The notes under the pieces were generated by a model, which saw only the letters and a program-made list of their open reading frames with translations, was not told the DNA's origin and did no database searches. This document shows, piece after piece, positions 40,690 through 48,333 of a stretch of DNA of 56,096 bases (its first letter is position 1; each line of letters opens with the position of its first letter). The position numbers and the translations under genes are program-made. The DNA is from a virus, in the IMG/VR virus record IMGVR_UViG_3300034198_006912, positions 1 through 56,096 of that record. One strand, 5' to 3'.

Positions 40690-40722
40690 GGGGAGGGGGG
40701 CGAAGGGACTGAGGGGGAGGGG
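40690..40722 (+). other. Potential G-quadruplex 2
   Basis: G runs of 4, 6, 3, 5 and 4 separated by short loops, on the plus strand, within an otherwise AT-rich region. A strong quadruplex candidate. Confidence 0.7.
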
Positions 40723-40775
40723 AAGGCATGAACCAGTCACAGGCAGGAACTACCCCCACAACCCGGAGCAGTCTA

Positions 40776-40792
40776 GCCCCCTCCAAGGGGGC
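40776..40792. repeat. GC-rich hairpin GCCCCC/GGGGGC
   Basis: Perfect 6-bp arms around TCCAA, without a T run, so not a standard terminator. Lies between the second G-rich tract and the promoter at 40835. Confidence 0.7.
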
Positions 40793-40834
40793 ATGTAAAT
40801 ATACCACAGCAGGAAATTATTTTAGCAGGGGTAC

Positions 40835-40863
40835 TTGACAAACAGTGTTACATGGACTATATT
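40835..40863 (+). promoter_or_regulatory. Sigma70 promoter upstream of the palindrome arrays
   Basis: Perfect TTGACA (40835), 17-bp spacer, TATATT (40858). The transcript would start near 40870 and run through all CTTAAG and most CTATAG copies before the glycosyltransferase gene. Confidence 0.75.
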
Positions 40864-40871
40864 ATATATAT

Positions 40872-41005
40872 CTTAAGATATACTATAGATATACCTTAAG
40901 GAATATCTTATACCTTAAGAAATAAAATATATCTTAAGATATAAAGTATTCCTTAAGATATACCTTAAGTAATAGTAATCTTAAGTACTTAATATATACC
41001 TTAAG
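40872..41005. repeat. Array of eight CTTAAG palindromes
   Basis: CTTAAG begins at 40872, 40895, 40914, 40933, 40952, 40964, 40980 and 41000; most intervals are 19-23 bp. Flanks are A/T only and often TAT or TAC. No coding function. Possible iterons or operators. Confidence 0.85.
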
Positions 41006-41030
41006 ATATTCTATATGTAATATATTATAC

Positions 41031-41122
41031 CTATAGATATTTATAATATAACTATAGGAATATAAGATATATCTATAGGTATTTATATCTTACCTATAGG
41101 GATACATAAGATATTCCTATAG
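41031..41122. repeat. Array of CTATAG palindromes at 21-bp spacing
   Basis: CTATAG begins at 41031, 41052, 41073, 41094 and 41117 (intervals 21, 21, 21, 23), with one more at 40883. The last copy ends 12 bp before the late -35 box. The two-helical-turn spacing suggests cooperative protein binding on one face. Confidence 0.85.
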
Positions 41123-41134
41123 GGGCAAGACTAT

Positions 41135-41164
41135 TTGACAAATAGAATTGTTCTGTGCTATACT
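41135..41164 (+). promoter_or_regulatory. Late promoter, near-leaderless
   Basis: TTGACA (41135), 18-bp spacer, TATACT (41159). Transcription should start about 41170-41172, only a few bases before ATG 41174, with no Shine-Dalgarno. Confidence 0.8.
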
Positions 41165-41173
41165 GTTCGTGTT

Positions 41174-41893
41174 ATGAAAATTAAACTGCAAATTTCTGTG
41201 ATGTCTGCCCGTGGCTGGTCGCCCATGTTCGGGCATTGCTACACCTCGATGATTCATCACGTTATGCGTAATGGAATCAAGAACTTTGAGCTTGACGAAA
41301 TTATTATAGACACTACATCAGGCCAGTCCTTAATCCATGATGGAAGACATCAAGCATGTGTGCAAGCTATGCAGAAAGGATGCACCCACATCCTGATGCT
41401 GGACGATGACATGCAGTTCACTCCAGACCTGTTGGATATTTTCTTTAATCGTCGTGTAGCTATCATTGCTGCAAACTGTCTGCGTAAACGTGACCAGCAA
41501 GCAGAGCCTACTGCTATAAAACTGGACAACACCATCCACTTCCCTGAAAACAGGACAGACATGGAAGAGGTGCTTCAGGTAGGTACAGGAATAATTCTTA
41601 TTAGCCTGAATGCTATCAGGCACCTGCCATACCCGTACTTCTCCTCGCCGTGGATTGATAGCATCAACTCCCATATGGGGGAAGATTACTATTTCTGTAA
41701 AAAAGCACGCGAACATGGCCTTTCTGTGCATGTAGATAATCTGGTAAGTAACGCCTCTGCTCATATGGGCGAGTTTGCTTTCCATTACGGCAATAACTTC
41801 CCGCTTTCAGGTCGTAGCTTTTCAGACCTTTCCCATATTAGAGCTATTCAGAAAAACCCTGCTGTGGAAGAAGTCCTCAAACTTATCAATTAA
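41174..41893 (+). CDS. GT-A type glycosyltransferase-like protein (239 aa)
   Basis: The start at 41174 (MKIKLQISVMSARG) is chosen because the promoter -10 box ends at 41164, so an upstream TTG start would not be transcribed. Contains a nucleotide-sugar-type LMLDDDMQFTPDLL (DxD-like metal site, about residues 79-92), then VGTGIILIS and HMGEDYYFCKKAREHG as in family 2-like glycosyltransferases. With the methyltransferase and GT32-like genes it forms a sugar-modification cassette ahead of the terminase. Substrate (host surface, DNA or virion glycan) unknown. Confidence 0.75.
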   Translation: MKIKLQISVMSARGWSPMFGHCYTSMIHHVMRNGIKNFELDEIIIDTTSGQSLIHDGRHQACVQAMQKGCTHILMLDDDMQFTPDLLDIFFNRRVAIIAANCLRKRDQQAEPTAIKLDNTIHFPENRTDMEEVLQVGTGIILISLNAIRHLPYPYFSSPWIDSINSHMGEDYYFCKKAREHGLSVHVDNLVSNASAHMGEFAFHYGNNFPLSGRSFSDLSHIRAIQKNPAVEEVLKLIN

Positions 41894-41905
41894 ACAGGAG
41901 CCTGT

Positions 41906-42157
41906 ATGAGCGAAGATAAAGTTATTGAGTTTAATCGTAAACGTAGCATTATGGAACTGTTCCAGAACGAGTACGAAGATGACAATATCGAGTCTGTGAG
42001 TATTGCTCTAACCAACGCTGAAGGTCAATGTATCGTACTTACTACCGAGAATAAACCAAACCTTGATGCAGCCTCTTTCTTTGCAGAATACTTTGAACGT
42101 GAACGTAAAAAGATTGTAGAAGAAATGTTTGAAGACACTACTGAGCAGTACGCATAA
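41906..42157 (+). CDS. Acidic hypothetical protein (83 aa)
   Basis: MSEDKVIEFNRKRSIMEL, charged helices ending EEMFEDTTEQYA. RBS AACAGGAGCC before ATG. TAATG coupling to the methyltransferase. Could be an accessory subunit of the cassette; unrecognised. Confidence 0.55.
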   Translation: MSEDKVIEFNRKRSIMELFQNEYEDDNIESVSIALTNAEGQCIVLTTENKPNLDAASFFAEYFERERKKIVEEMFEDTTEQYA

Positions 42158-42735
42158 TGCGATTTGACCAGAACATGATTGTTACGGACTACAACCATAT
42201 CCCACGGTTGGAGTTTTTCAAAGAACTTTGTAAGGGCAAAAAAGTTTTACATATTGGCTGTATTGACTGGCCTTTCGTGCCTGAGCACAACCTGCATATT
42301 GCCTTACAGTCAGTAGCAGCCAGATGCGATGGGTTTGACCTTAACTCGGAACGCTACGACCTTCTAAAGCCGTTTCTGGCTCCTGAAGCAAAACTCTTTT
42401 CCTTGTTTTCAGAAATAGATGAAAAATACGACCTTGTTCTTGTTCCTGAAGTTATTGAACATGTCAAGGAAGTAGGTCAGTTTTTAACAGAGCTTGATTC
42501 CCTTAAAGCAAGTAATTATGTATTCACTGCTCCCTGTGCAGTACAATGCGGGGTTCGTGGACATTTTGCCTATGACCATGCCGGAGGTATTTACACAGAA
42601 ATAGTACATCCTGAGCATCTGGTATGGTATAGTCCCTATACCCTCAAGAACACGCTTAAAACGTACACTACTTGGAAAGTAGGCAGTCCGTTCTGGTTAA
42701 ATGGTATCTCTGTAGGTGTTGCATGTCAGAAATAA
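42157..42735 (+). CDS. Class I SAM-dependent methyltransferase-like protein (192 aa)
   Basis: Motif I region KVLHIGCIDWP, acidic end of strand beta2 GFDLNSERYD, and motif IV-like DLVLVPEVIEHV, all characteristic of Rossmann methyltransferases (about residues 29-105). Later Cys/His-rich residues (AVQCGVRGHF). Together with flanking glycosyltransferases it resembles phage operons that build a methylated glycan, but the target is not evident. Confidence 0.75.
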   Translation: MRFDQNMIVTDYNHIPRLEFFKELCKGKKVLHIGCIDWPFVPEHNLHIALQSVAARCDGFDLNSERYDLLKPFLAPEAKLFSLFSEIDEKYDLVLVPEVIEHVKEVGQFLTELDSLKASNYVFTAPCAVQCGVRGHFAYDHAGGIYTEIVHPEHLVWYSPYTLKNTLKTYTTWKVGSPFWLNGISVGVACQK

Positions 42736-43304
42736 ACGCTATCTGGATTGGTGATGAATCTCGTGTTCCCTCGGAAGTATATACATGGGGTAACGTGACA
42801 GTTCACGGCAATCAGGTATTAGGCAATATAACGTGGGAACTAAAAGATAAGATGCGGCATTATGCCTCTATGGGGGAACTTAATGGCGTAGCCGACTGTA
42901 TGCGCTGGGAACTGCTGTACCATTACGGTGGTATCTTTGTGGATGCAGACTCAGAGAAAGTAAGAAATCTCCCGGATTTTATTAACGAATTGTCTGCCGT
43001 TGCTGCTTGGGAGAATGAAATTGACCGCCCCGGACTGATTGCCTGTGGGTTTTTGAAATTTGAGAAACACGACAAATTCGTCGGTGACATCATCGACTGG
43101 ATTAAAGCGGAACCTATCAAGGGCCGCGAGGCGTGGGAGGTTGTAGGCCCCGGTGCTATCACCACAGTGTTCAAACACACAAAGCCAAGACACCTGACAA
43201 TCCTCCCTAGCCATTTCTTCTTTCCCAGACACTATTCCGGGGGAGAATATACAGGTACATATATCCTCGCTAAACAAAACTGGTCTAGTACATTCAAAAA
43301 ATAA
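42723..43304 (+). CDS. GT32-like glycosyltransferase (193 aa)
   Basis: The start at 42723 (MSEINAIWIGDE) overlaps the methyltransferase stop; a longer frame would lie inside that gene. The N-terminus IWIGDESRVP, the central ADCMRWELLYHYGG and IFVDADSEK (DxD) follow the OCH1/capsule glycosyltransferase (GT32) pattern. Transfers sugars from nucleotide donors; acceptor unknown. Ends 12 bp before the next promoter region. Confidence 0.8.
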   Translation: MSEINAIWIGDESRVPSEVYTWGNVTVHGNQVLGNITWELKDKMRHYASMGELNGVADCMRWELLYHYGGIFVDADSEKVRNLPDFINELSAVAAWENEIDRPGLIACGFLKFEKHDKFVGDIIDWIKAEPIKGREAWEVVGPGAITTVFKHTKPRHLTILPSHFFFPRHYSGGEYTGTYILAKQNWSSTFKK

Positions 43305-43305
43305 T

Positions 43306-43335
43306 TTGACAAATCCCATTGTTGTCTGATATAAT
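43306..43335 (+). promoter_or_regulatory. Terminase promoter, near-leaderless
   Basis: TTGACA (43306), 18-bp spacer, TATAAT (43330), both consensus. Start site about 43342, only 2-4 bases before ATG 43345, with no room for a Shine-Dalgarno. Confidence 0.85.
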
Positions 43336-43344
43336 ATATATACA

Positions 43345-43773
43345 ATGGAAAAAGAGTACGCCACAAAAAAAGAAAAATTTATTGCTGTTTTCTGGGAAGC
43401 TGTTGAAAATAACATCCCTGAAAGAGAAGCATTAAAGATTGCCAAGCTGGAAGCTGGCTATGTGGACTCTATGTCTTTAAGCAACATCCTTTCTCAAATT
43501 GAAGAAGATTTGCTCAGACATGCAAACCTTGAAATAAAACTGGCGCTGCCTAAAGCTATTAGCAAGCTCAAAGGGGTGCTGGATGACCCTGAACAAAAAG
43601 GCGCTACGAACGTAATTGCGGCTTCGGCCAGTGTTCTTGACCGCGCCGGTGTAGTTAAAAAAGAATCTAAAGAAGTAAACATCACTATGCCATCAGGGGT
43701 TGCCTTTATGCCTCCCAAACTTCCGGTGGACGTAGATAATGCCGTTGTTAATCCCTCCGACGTTTCTTCCTAG
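43345..43773 (+). CDS. Terminase small subunit-like protein (142 aa)
   Basis: N-terminal helical region MEKEYATKKEKFIAVFWEAV with a helix-turn-helix-like REALKIAKLEAGYVDSMS, then a helical middle (LEIKLALPKAISKLKGVLDD) typical of terminase small subunits that bind pac/cos DNA. Followed by another short gene and TerL. Translation probably starts leaderless from the consensus promoter just upstream. Confidence 0.7.
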   Translation: MEKEYATKKEKFIAVFWEAVENNIPEREALKIAKLEAGYVDSMSLSNILSQIEEDLLRHANLEIKLALPKAISKLKGVLDDPEQKGATNVIAASASVLDRAGVVKKESKEVNITMPSGVAFMPPKLPVDVDNAVVNPSDVSS

Positions 43774-44278
43774 AAACTACGAAGAATTTGTTGACACGTT
43801 TCCGCTGTTTAATTGCGGCACTAAGGTCAGCAAGCATATTAAAAAAATCGCAGACTCTCTGTGTTATGGTCTAGCCCTGCCTGTCCTAAAGGATAATAGA
43901 AAACTAATCTGGGGCTACAAAGACCATCCTAAAGCCTACATGCCTATAGAGACTGATTTGAAGTTTCTCTTTAAGGCAAAAGTGCTGTTCGATTCTAAAG
44001 ATTATTTATTCAGCGATATTCTTGCGTGGTTAAATAGTTGCCCGCTGGAGTCAAAAAAAATAAATAAAGAAAGCCTGTTTAAGGTACTTAAAACACGTCC
44101 TTTCTATAAAGAATCAGCACTTCCTTTTGAAGAACGTATAGCGTTGATTCATGACTTTTTCAGATTCGCCCCCACCGTTGCCATCGAAGAGGAGAGGAAG
44201 AACGCGCAAATATCCAATGCGTGGGAAACCCTCGAAGAAATCAAAAAAATCGACAAAAGGTCTCGAAAACATAGATAA
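43739..44278 (+). CDS. Hypothetical packaging-region protein (179 aa)
   Basis: MPLLIPPTFLPRNYEEF; aromatic- and Lys-rich, with long helices and ending KIDKRSRKHR. Overlaps the terminase small gene by 35 bp and TerL by about 128 bp in another frame. Position suggests a packaging accessory; no motif seen. Confidence 0.55.
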   Translation: MPLLIPPTFLPRNYEEFVDTFPLFNCGTKVSKHIKKIADSLCYGLALPVLKDNRKLIWGYKDHPKAYMPIETDLKFLFKAKVLFDSKDYLFSDILAWLNSCPLESKKINKESLFKVLKTRPFYKESALPFEERIALIHDFFRFAPTVAIEEERKNAQISNAWETLEEIKKIDKRSRKHR

Positions 44279-45821
44279 GTTTATCGAGAAGGCAGAAAAA
44301 GAAGTCCAGACAGAAAAAGAGCGTAAGAAACTACGCGAAATAGAAGCTAAGGCAAAAGCCGCAGCGTATCTGGCAAATAAAAAACACTCTGGAGTCCTGC
44401 CACAGGAAACTCTGGAAGTAGTACCCGAAGCTGTAAAAGACACAATCAAAAAGGATGTTGTCTTTGAACCATTCCCTAAGCAGATAGATTATCTGCAAGC
44501 AGGGGAAGACCATGTGCTTATGGGCGGCGGTAGAGGCTCCGGCAAGTCGGCCTGCTTCATATTCGAGCCGCTTCAATGGGTCGGTAATAAAAACTTTCAC
44601 GGATTATTTATCCGTAGAAACCTTGTTGACCTTCGTGACTTGATTCGCAGATGTCAGGATATGTATCAGAGATTAATTCCCTCTGTACAATGGAAGGTTA
44701 AAGAAAACGTATTCGTGTTCCCGTCCGGGGCTACTATTGAGTTCGGACATCTGGATTCTGAACAGGACGTAGAAAAATACCGAGGCCAAGAATTTACTTT
44801 TATTGGTCTTGATGAAATATCACAGATTCCAGATTACACTTGGGTATCCAGACTTCTTGGTTCTCTTCGTTCTTCTGACCCAGACTTAAAAGTGTATTTC
44901 CGCGCTACGACAAACTGGACTGGTATCGGAATAGATTGGGTAAAAGAATACTGGCATATTGATACGGTAGAGCAAGGAAAGACGATTGTAGAAAAGTCTG
45001 ACCTTCTGCTCCCGGACGGAAGTAAAAAAGACGTAGTGCTTACGAAGAAGTGGTTTAACTCCACTATCTTTGATAACCCTAAGATGGCTAATGATGCTCA
45101 GTATCTGGCCTTTCTTAACAGTCAGCCGGAATACTTAAAACGGGCATGGCTTTACGGGGAAACTACTTCTGTTGAAGGCGTGGCGTTTCCTGATTTTATA
45201 AAACAGAAACACGTCATAGAACCATTTGATATTCCTACCGGGTGGAAACGATATACCGGCTGTGATTATGGCCGTGGTGACGGCGCTGCAAATGTCTGGA
45301 TTGCAATAGACCCTGCAACACAGAACGTGTATTGCTACAGAGAATTTGTAGCCAACATGAAGCAGCATAAAGAAAAACTTTCGGCCAGCCAGTTTGCCTT
45401 AAGCTGCCTAGAAGCCGAAGGAAATAACGAATATGTGCAGTGGCGTATTATCGACGGTTCACTGTATGACAAGCGAGGAAGCGCAGAGCCTTCGCTTTAC
45501 GATGAGATGAGAAAGACTGGGTTTATTGCTCGCCCGGCAGACCAATCTAAAGGTTCGAGAGTTGCTGGTAAAAACAAAATTCACGAACTGTTAAGAATAG
45601 ATAACGATACCCCAAAGTTTTTTGTATTTAATAATTGTCCGACATTAGTAAAAATGTTTATGACAATTCCTGTAGATACAAATAACGCCGAAGATGTGGA
45701 CACGGATTTTTACCTTGACCATATCTACGACGCACTTAGGTACGTTCTCATGAGCCGACCTTCGCATAGGCCGAAGTTAATCGGAAGTAACACGCCTATA
45801 GTTTATAACTGGAGAAAGTAA
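44151..45821 (+). CDS. terL: Terminase large subunit (ATPase-nuclease, 556 aa)
   Basis: ATPase: Walker A GGGRGSGKS (about 124-132) and Walker B FIGLDEIS (about 220-227). Nuclease region: TGCDYGRGDG (about 372-381), IIDGSLYDKR and the C-terminal DHIYDALRYV. The first 85 residues are basic and may be an extended N-terminus; the true start is uncertain (44151 or an in-frame ATG at 44217), because the frame overlaps the upstream gene by 128 bp. TerL pumps genome DNA through the portal. Confidence 0.95.
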   Translation: MTFSDSPPPLPSKRRGRTRKYPMRGKPSKKSKKSTKGLENIDKFIEKAEKEVQTEKERKKLREIEAKAKAAAYLANKKHSGVLPQETLEVVPEAVKDTIKKDVVFEPFPKQIDYLQAGEDHVLMGGGRGSGKSACFIFEPLQWVGNKNFHGLFIRRNLVDLRDLIRRCQDMYQRLIPSVQWKVKENVFVFPSGATIEFGHLDSEQDVEKYRGQEFTFIGLDEISQIPDYTWVSRLLGSLRSSDPDLKVYFRATTNWTGIGIDWVKEYWHIDTVEQGKTIVEKSDLLLPDGSKKDVVLTKKWFNSTIFDNPKMANDAQYLAFLNSQPEYLKRAWLYGETTSVEGVAFPDFIKQKHVIEPFDIPTGWKRYTGCDYGRGDGAANVWIAIDPATQNVYCYREFVANMKQHKEKLSASQFALSCLEAEGNNEYVQWRIIDGSLYDKRGSAEPSLYDEMRKTGFIARPADQSKGSRVAGKNKIHELLRIDNDTPKFFVFNNCPTLVKMFMTIPVDTNNAEDVDTDFYLDHIYDALRYVLMSRPSHRPKLIGSNTPIVYNWRK

Positions 45822-45822
45822 A

Positions 45823-46017
45823 ATGATGAAAGGTTACAAAAACGAAACTTGCACTGTAGCCGGAAAGAAATTTCCTTCTAAGTCCAAGTCTGGCGCTGCT
45901 ATGCCGAAAGAAACTAAAGCTGGCAAGCCGGAAAAATTCACTAAGTCTGGTGGCAAGAAAGCAACTCTTCCTAAAGCCAGCGCCGCTACTGCTTCTGGGT
46001 CTCGCGGTAAGAAATAA
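45823..46017 (+). CDS. Small Lys/Ser-rich basic protein (64 aa)
   Basis: MMKGYKNETCTVAGKKF, then a run of Lys, Ser, Gly and Ala (SKSGAAMPKETK; KKATLPKASAA). Strongly basic, no fold apparent, between TerL and portal. Could be DNA-packaging- or capsid-associated; unrecognised. Confidence 0.6.
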   Translation: MMKGYKNETCTVAGKKFPSKSKSGAAMPKETKAGKPEKFTKSGGKKATLPKASAATASGSRGKK

Positions 46018-46019
46018 CG

Positions 46020-48128
46020 ATGCTTATTGACGGTCTTACAAACGACGTTGCTGTGACGCCAGAGGATGCACAACTGCCATCCTCCAGCACTATGGAACAG
46101 ATTAACAGGGACAGTGCAAAAAGCCAGATTGCTGGTATTGTGCGCTCCTGTTATGAAACGGCGAAGTATGCCCGTAATTTCACCGAGCGAAAGTGGCTGG
46201 ACAATATCCAGCAATGGCGAGGGAACCATAGTGCTGAAGAGCTTTCTTCTATTATAAGAGCAAAGCAGCGTAACCCCTACGCTTCGGACGTTTTCGTTAA
46301 GATTACTAAGACAAAGACTACTGCCGCGCTTGGGCAGATTATAGATATTGTCTTTGAGAATGACACTATCCCGATTAGTGTAAAACCAACTTCGGTTCCA
46401 GAAGGCGGAGTTGAAGATGTAGTGCATCTGTCGCCTGAAGAACAGGCGCAGATTTCCCCGTATGGATACCCCGGTGACGGGCAGGAAATCCCCAAAGGGG
46501 CAGATACCAAGTCTATGCTTGGTGGACTTGCTCAAAAAATTGAAAAATTCCTTCAAAGCAAAAAAGTCACTCGTGGGCCTTCCCCAGACCCAAATACAGC
46601 CCCTGTATTGACCCCGGCAGAAGATGCCGCGCACAGACTTCAAAAACATATTATCGACCAGCTTGAAGAAGGAAAATTTCAGCGCGAGGCAAGAAGGGCT
46701 ATCTGGCAATGTGCTGTTCTTGGCACAGGTGTAATGAAAGGTCCCATGACCTACTCACAGGTCAATCACCGCTGGGAAAAAAATAAATTCTCCGGTGTTA
46801 ATGAGTACACACCTGAAGTTATTAAAAAGCCACGACTGTCGTATGTATCGGCGTGGAACTTTTATCCAGACCCGATTGCTACGCGCATTGAAGAATGCCG
46901 CTGGGTTGTAGAACGGCATTTGTTAAATAATGTTGGTTTGTCTGAACTTCGGCGCTATGAAGCCTTTGATGCAGAAACCATTGACTATCTGCTGTCTGCT
47001 GGCCCTAACCCTGTTGAAAAACAATACTGGGAAGACCAGATTCGTGACGTGCAGGACATGGGCGAAGAACCCCGATATGAAGTTCTTGAGTATTGGGGTA
47101 CGTTAGATAGAGAAATGCTTATCCACCTTAAAGAAATGGTAGGGGAGGATATTAAAGAAGGCGTTGACCAGTTTCAGGTTAATATCTGGGAATGCAAAGG
47201 CGAGATTATCCGTCTTATCATCAATCCATATGTTCCTGAGCGCATCCCGTACTATGCATTTCCATACGAAGAGCACCCTGAACAGATTTGGGGTATTGCC
47301 ATTCCAGAAAATATGGCGGATGCCCAGCAACTGATGAACACGCACTACCGCATGATGGTAGATAACCTTGCGTTTGCTGGTAATTGCGTATTTGAAATTA
47401 ACGAACAGTATCTAGGCGAAAATCAAGACGCAGAAATCTACGCCGGTAAAGTCTTTAAGACTAACGGCCCTCCGGGTCAAAGCATCCATAGCATTAGCTT
47501 CAATAACACCTCTCAATCACACATGATGGCTTTTGACAAGGCCAGACAGGTAGCGGATGAAGTTACAGGCCAGCCTTCTTACGCACATGGTGGGGCAACT
47601 ACTACCGGAGCTACTCGTACCGCAAGCGGTATGTCGATGCTTATGTCTGCTGCTGCCGGTAATATCCGTCAGGTAGTAAAAAACATTGACGAATATATGC
47701 TGAAGCCTATTGGCGAGGCGCTATTCCAATGGAACATGCTGCATAACGAAGACGCAGAGATTAAAGGCGATGTGCGTATTGTAGCTGGCGGCACTACGGC
47801 GCTTATGAAACGCGAAGTAATGTCACAGCGTATCTTGCAGTATATGCAGGTTGCAGGCGGAGTACAGCCTCTCGCGCTTCAGACAAACTGGAATTATATA
47901 AACAGAGAGTTTGCTCGTTCTCTCGGCCTTGACACAGATAAGGTACAAGCAGATTCGGCAACTGTTCAGCTTAATGCTGAATTGATGGCTAAACTCAATC
48001 CGCCTGAGCAACAAGCTGGGGCAGCCCCGGTTGACCAGACAGGCGCTGGCATGGCTCCGGGTACACCGCAGGCTCCGGGCGAACAGCAATTCACAGGAAA
48101 CGCAGCTACCAATGTTCCCCCTCAGTAA
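46020..48128 (+). CDS. Portal protein (702 aa)
   Basis: Long protein directly after TerL with a charged N-terminus, an internal WVVERHLLNN region and conserved WNFYPDPIATRIEECRW (shown here in parts: WNFYPDP, EECRWVV), plus the C-terminal helical barrel-like Met/Gln/Ala tail ending NAATNVPPQ. Pattern and size (about 700 aa) fit podoviral-type portal proteins in phages with a 'portal p19'-like segment. It forms the dodecameric connector for packaging and tail attachment. Overlaps the next small gene by 17 bp. Confidence 0.85.
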   Translation: MLIDGLTNDVAVTPEDAQLPSSSTMEQINRDSAKSQIAGIVRSCYETAKYARNFTERKWLDNIQQWRGNHSAEELSSIIRAKQRNPYASDVFVKITKTKTTAALGQIIDIVFENDTIPISVKPTSVPEGGVEDVVHLSPEEQAQISPYGYPGDGQEIPKGADTKSMLGGLAQKIEKFLQSKKVTRGPSPDPNTAPVLTPAEDAAHRLQKHIIDQLEEGKFQREARRAIWQCAVLGTGVMKGPMTYSQVNHRWEKNKFSGVNEYTPEVIKKPRLSYVSAWNFYPDPIATRIEECRWVVERHLLNNVGLSELRRYEAFDAETIDYLLSAGPNPVEKQYWEDQIRDVQDMGEEPRYEVLEYWGTLDREMLIHLKEMVGEDIKEGVDQFQVNIWECKGEIIRLIINPYVPERIPYYAFPYEEHPEQIWGIAIPENMADAQQLMNTHYRMMVDNLAFAGNCVFEINEQYLGENQDAEIYAGKVFKTNGPPGQSIHSISFNNTSQSHMMAFDKARQVADEVTGQPSYAHGGATTTGATRTASGMSMLMSAAAGNIRQVVKNIDEYMLKPIGEALFQWNMLHNEDAEIKGDVRIVAGGTTALMKREVMSQRILQYMQVAGGVQPLALQTNWNYINREFARSLGLDTDKVQADSATVQLNAELMAKLNPPEQQAGAAPVDQTGAGMAPGTPQAPGEQQFTGNAATNVPPQ

Positions 48129-48333
48129 AGAACTGGCTCGTAAATCCTCTGCCATTATATCCAGTGAACCTAAAGAGGCACTTGAGCGCATTTTAACAAG
48201 TCTTGAAGAACATTTCGTGAAACAAATTAACGCGGAACTTTCTTCAGACGCATTAAAAATTCTTGCTGCAAAAATAGACCTTCTTAGAAATCTTAAAAAC
48301 TTTGAACGAGTCATAAGACAAAATGCAAACTAG
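48112..48333 (+). CDS. Small hypothetical head-region protein (73 aa)
   Basis: The start at 48112 (MFPLSKELARKSS) overlaps the portal end. Helical, coiled-coil-like (EALERILTSLEEHF ... DLLRNLKNFERV). Possibly a portal or scaffold accessory. Unrecognised. Confidence 0.55.
   Translation: MFPLSKELARKSSAIISSEPKEALERILTSLEEHFVKQINAELSSDALKILAAKIDLLRNLKNFERVIRQNAN

Larger units (their letters stand above)
39645..41173. promoter_or_regulatory. Control region and probable replication origin
   Basis: About 1.5 kb between divergent transcription blocks with no convincing gene. From left to right: two TTGACA boxes pointing right (39690, 39754), Fur-like boxes, hairpins, two G-rich quadruplex-type tracts, a GCCCCC/GGGGGC hairpin, a sigma70 promoter, and arrays of CTTAAG and CTATAG palindromes up to the late promoter. 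It also holds a direct repeat of GGAGAAAGTTTTGGATTTT at about 40405 and 40433. No equally clear minus-strand promoter was found. Origin role is inferred from position and structure. Confidence 0.6.
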
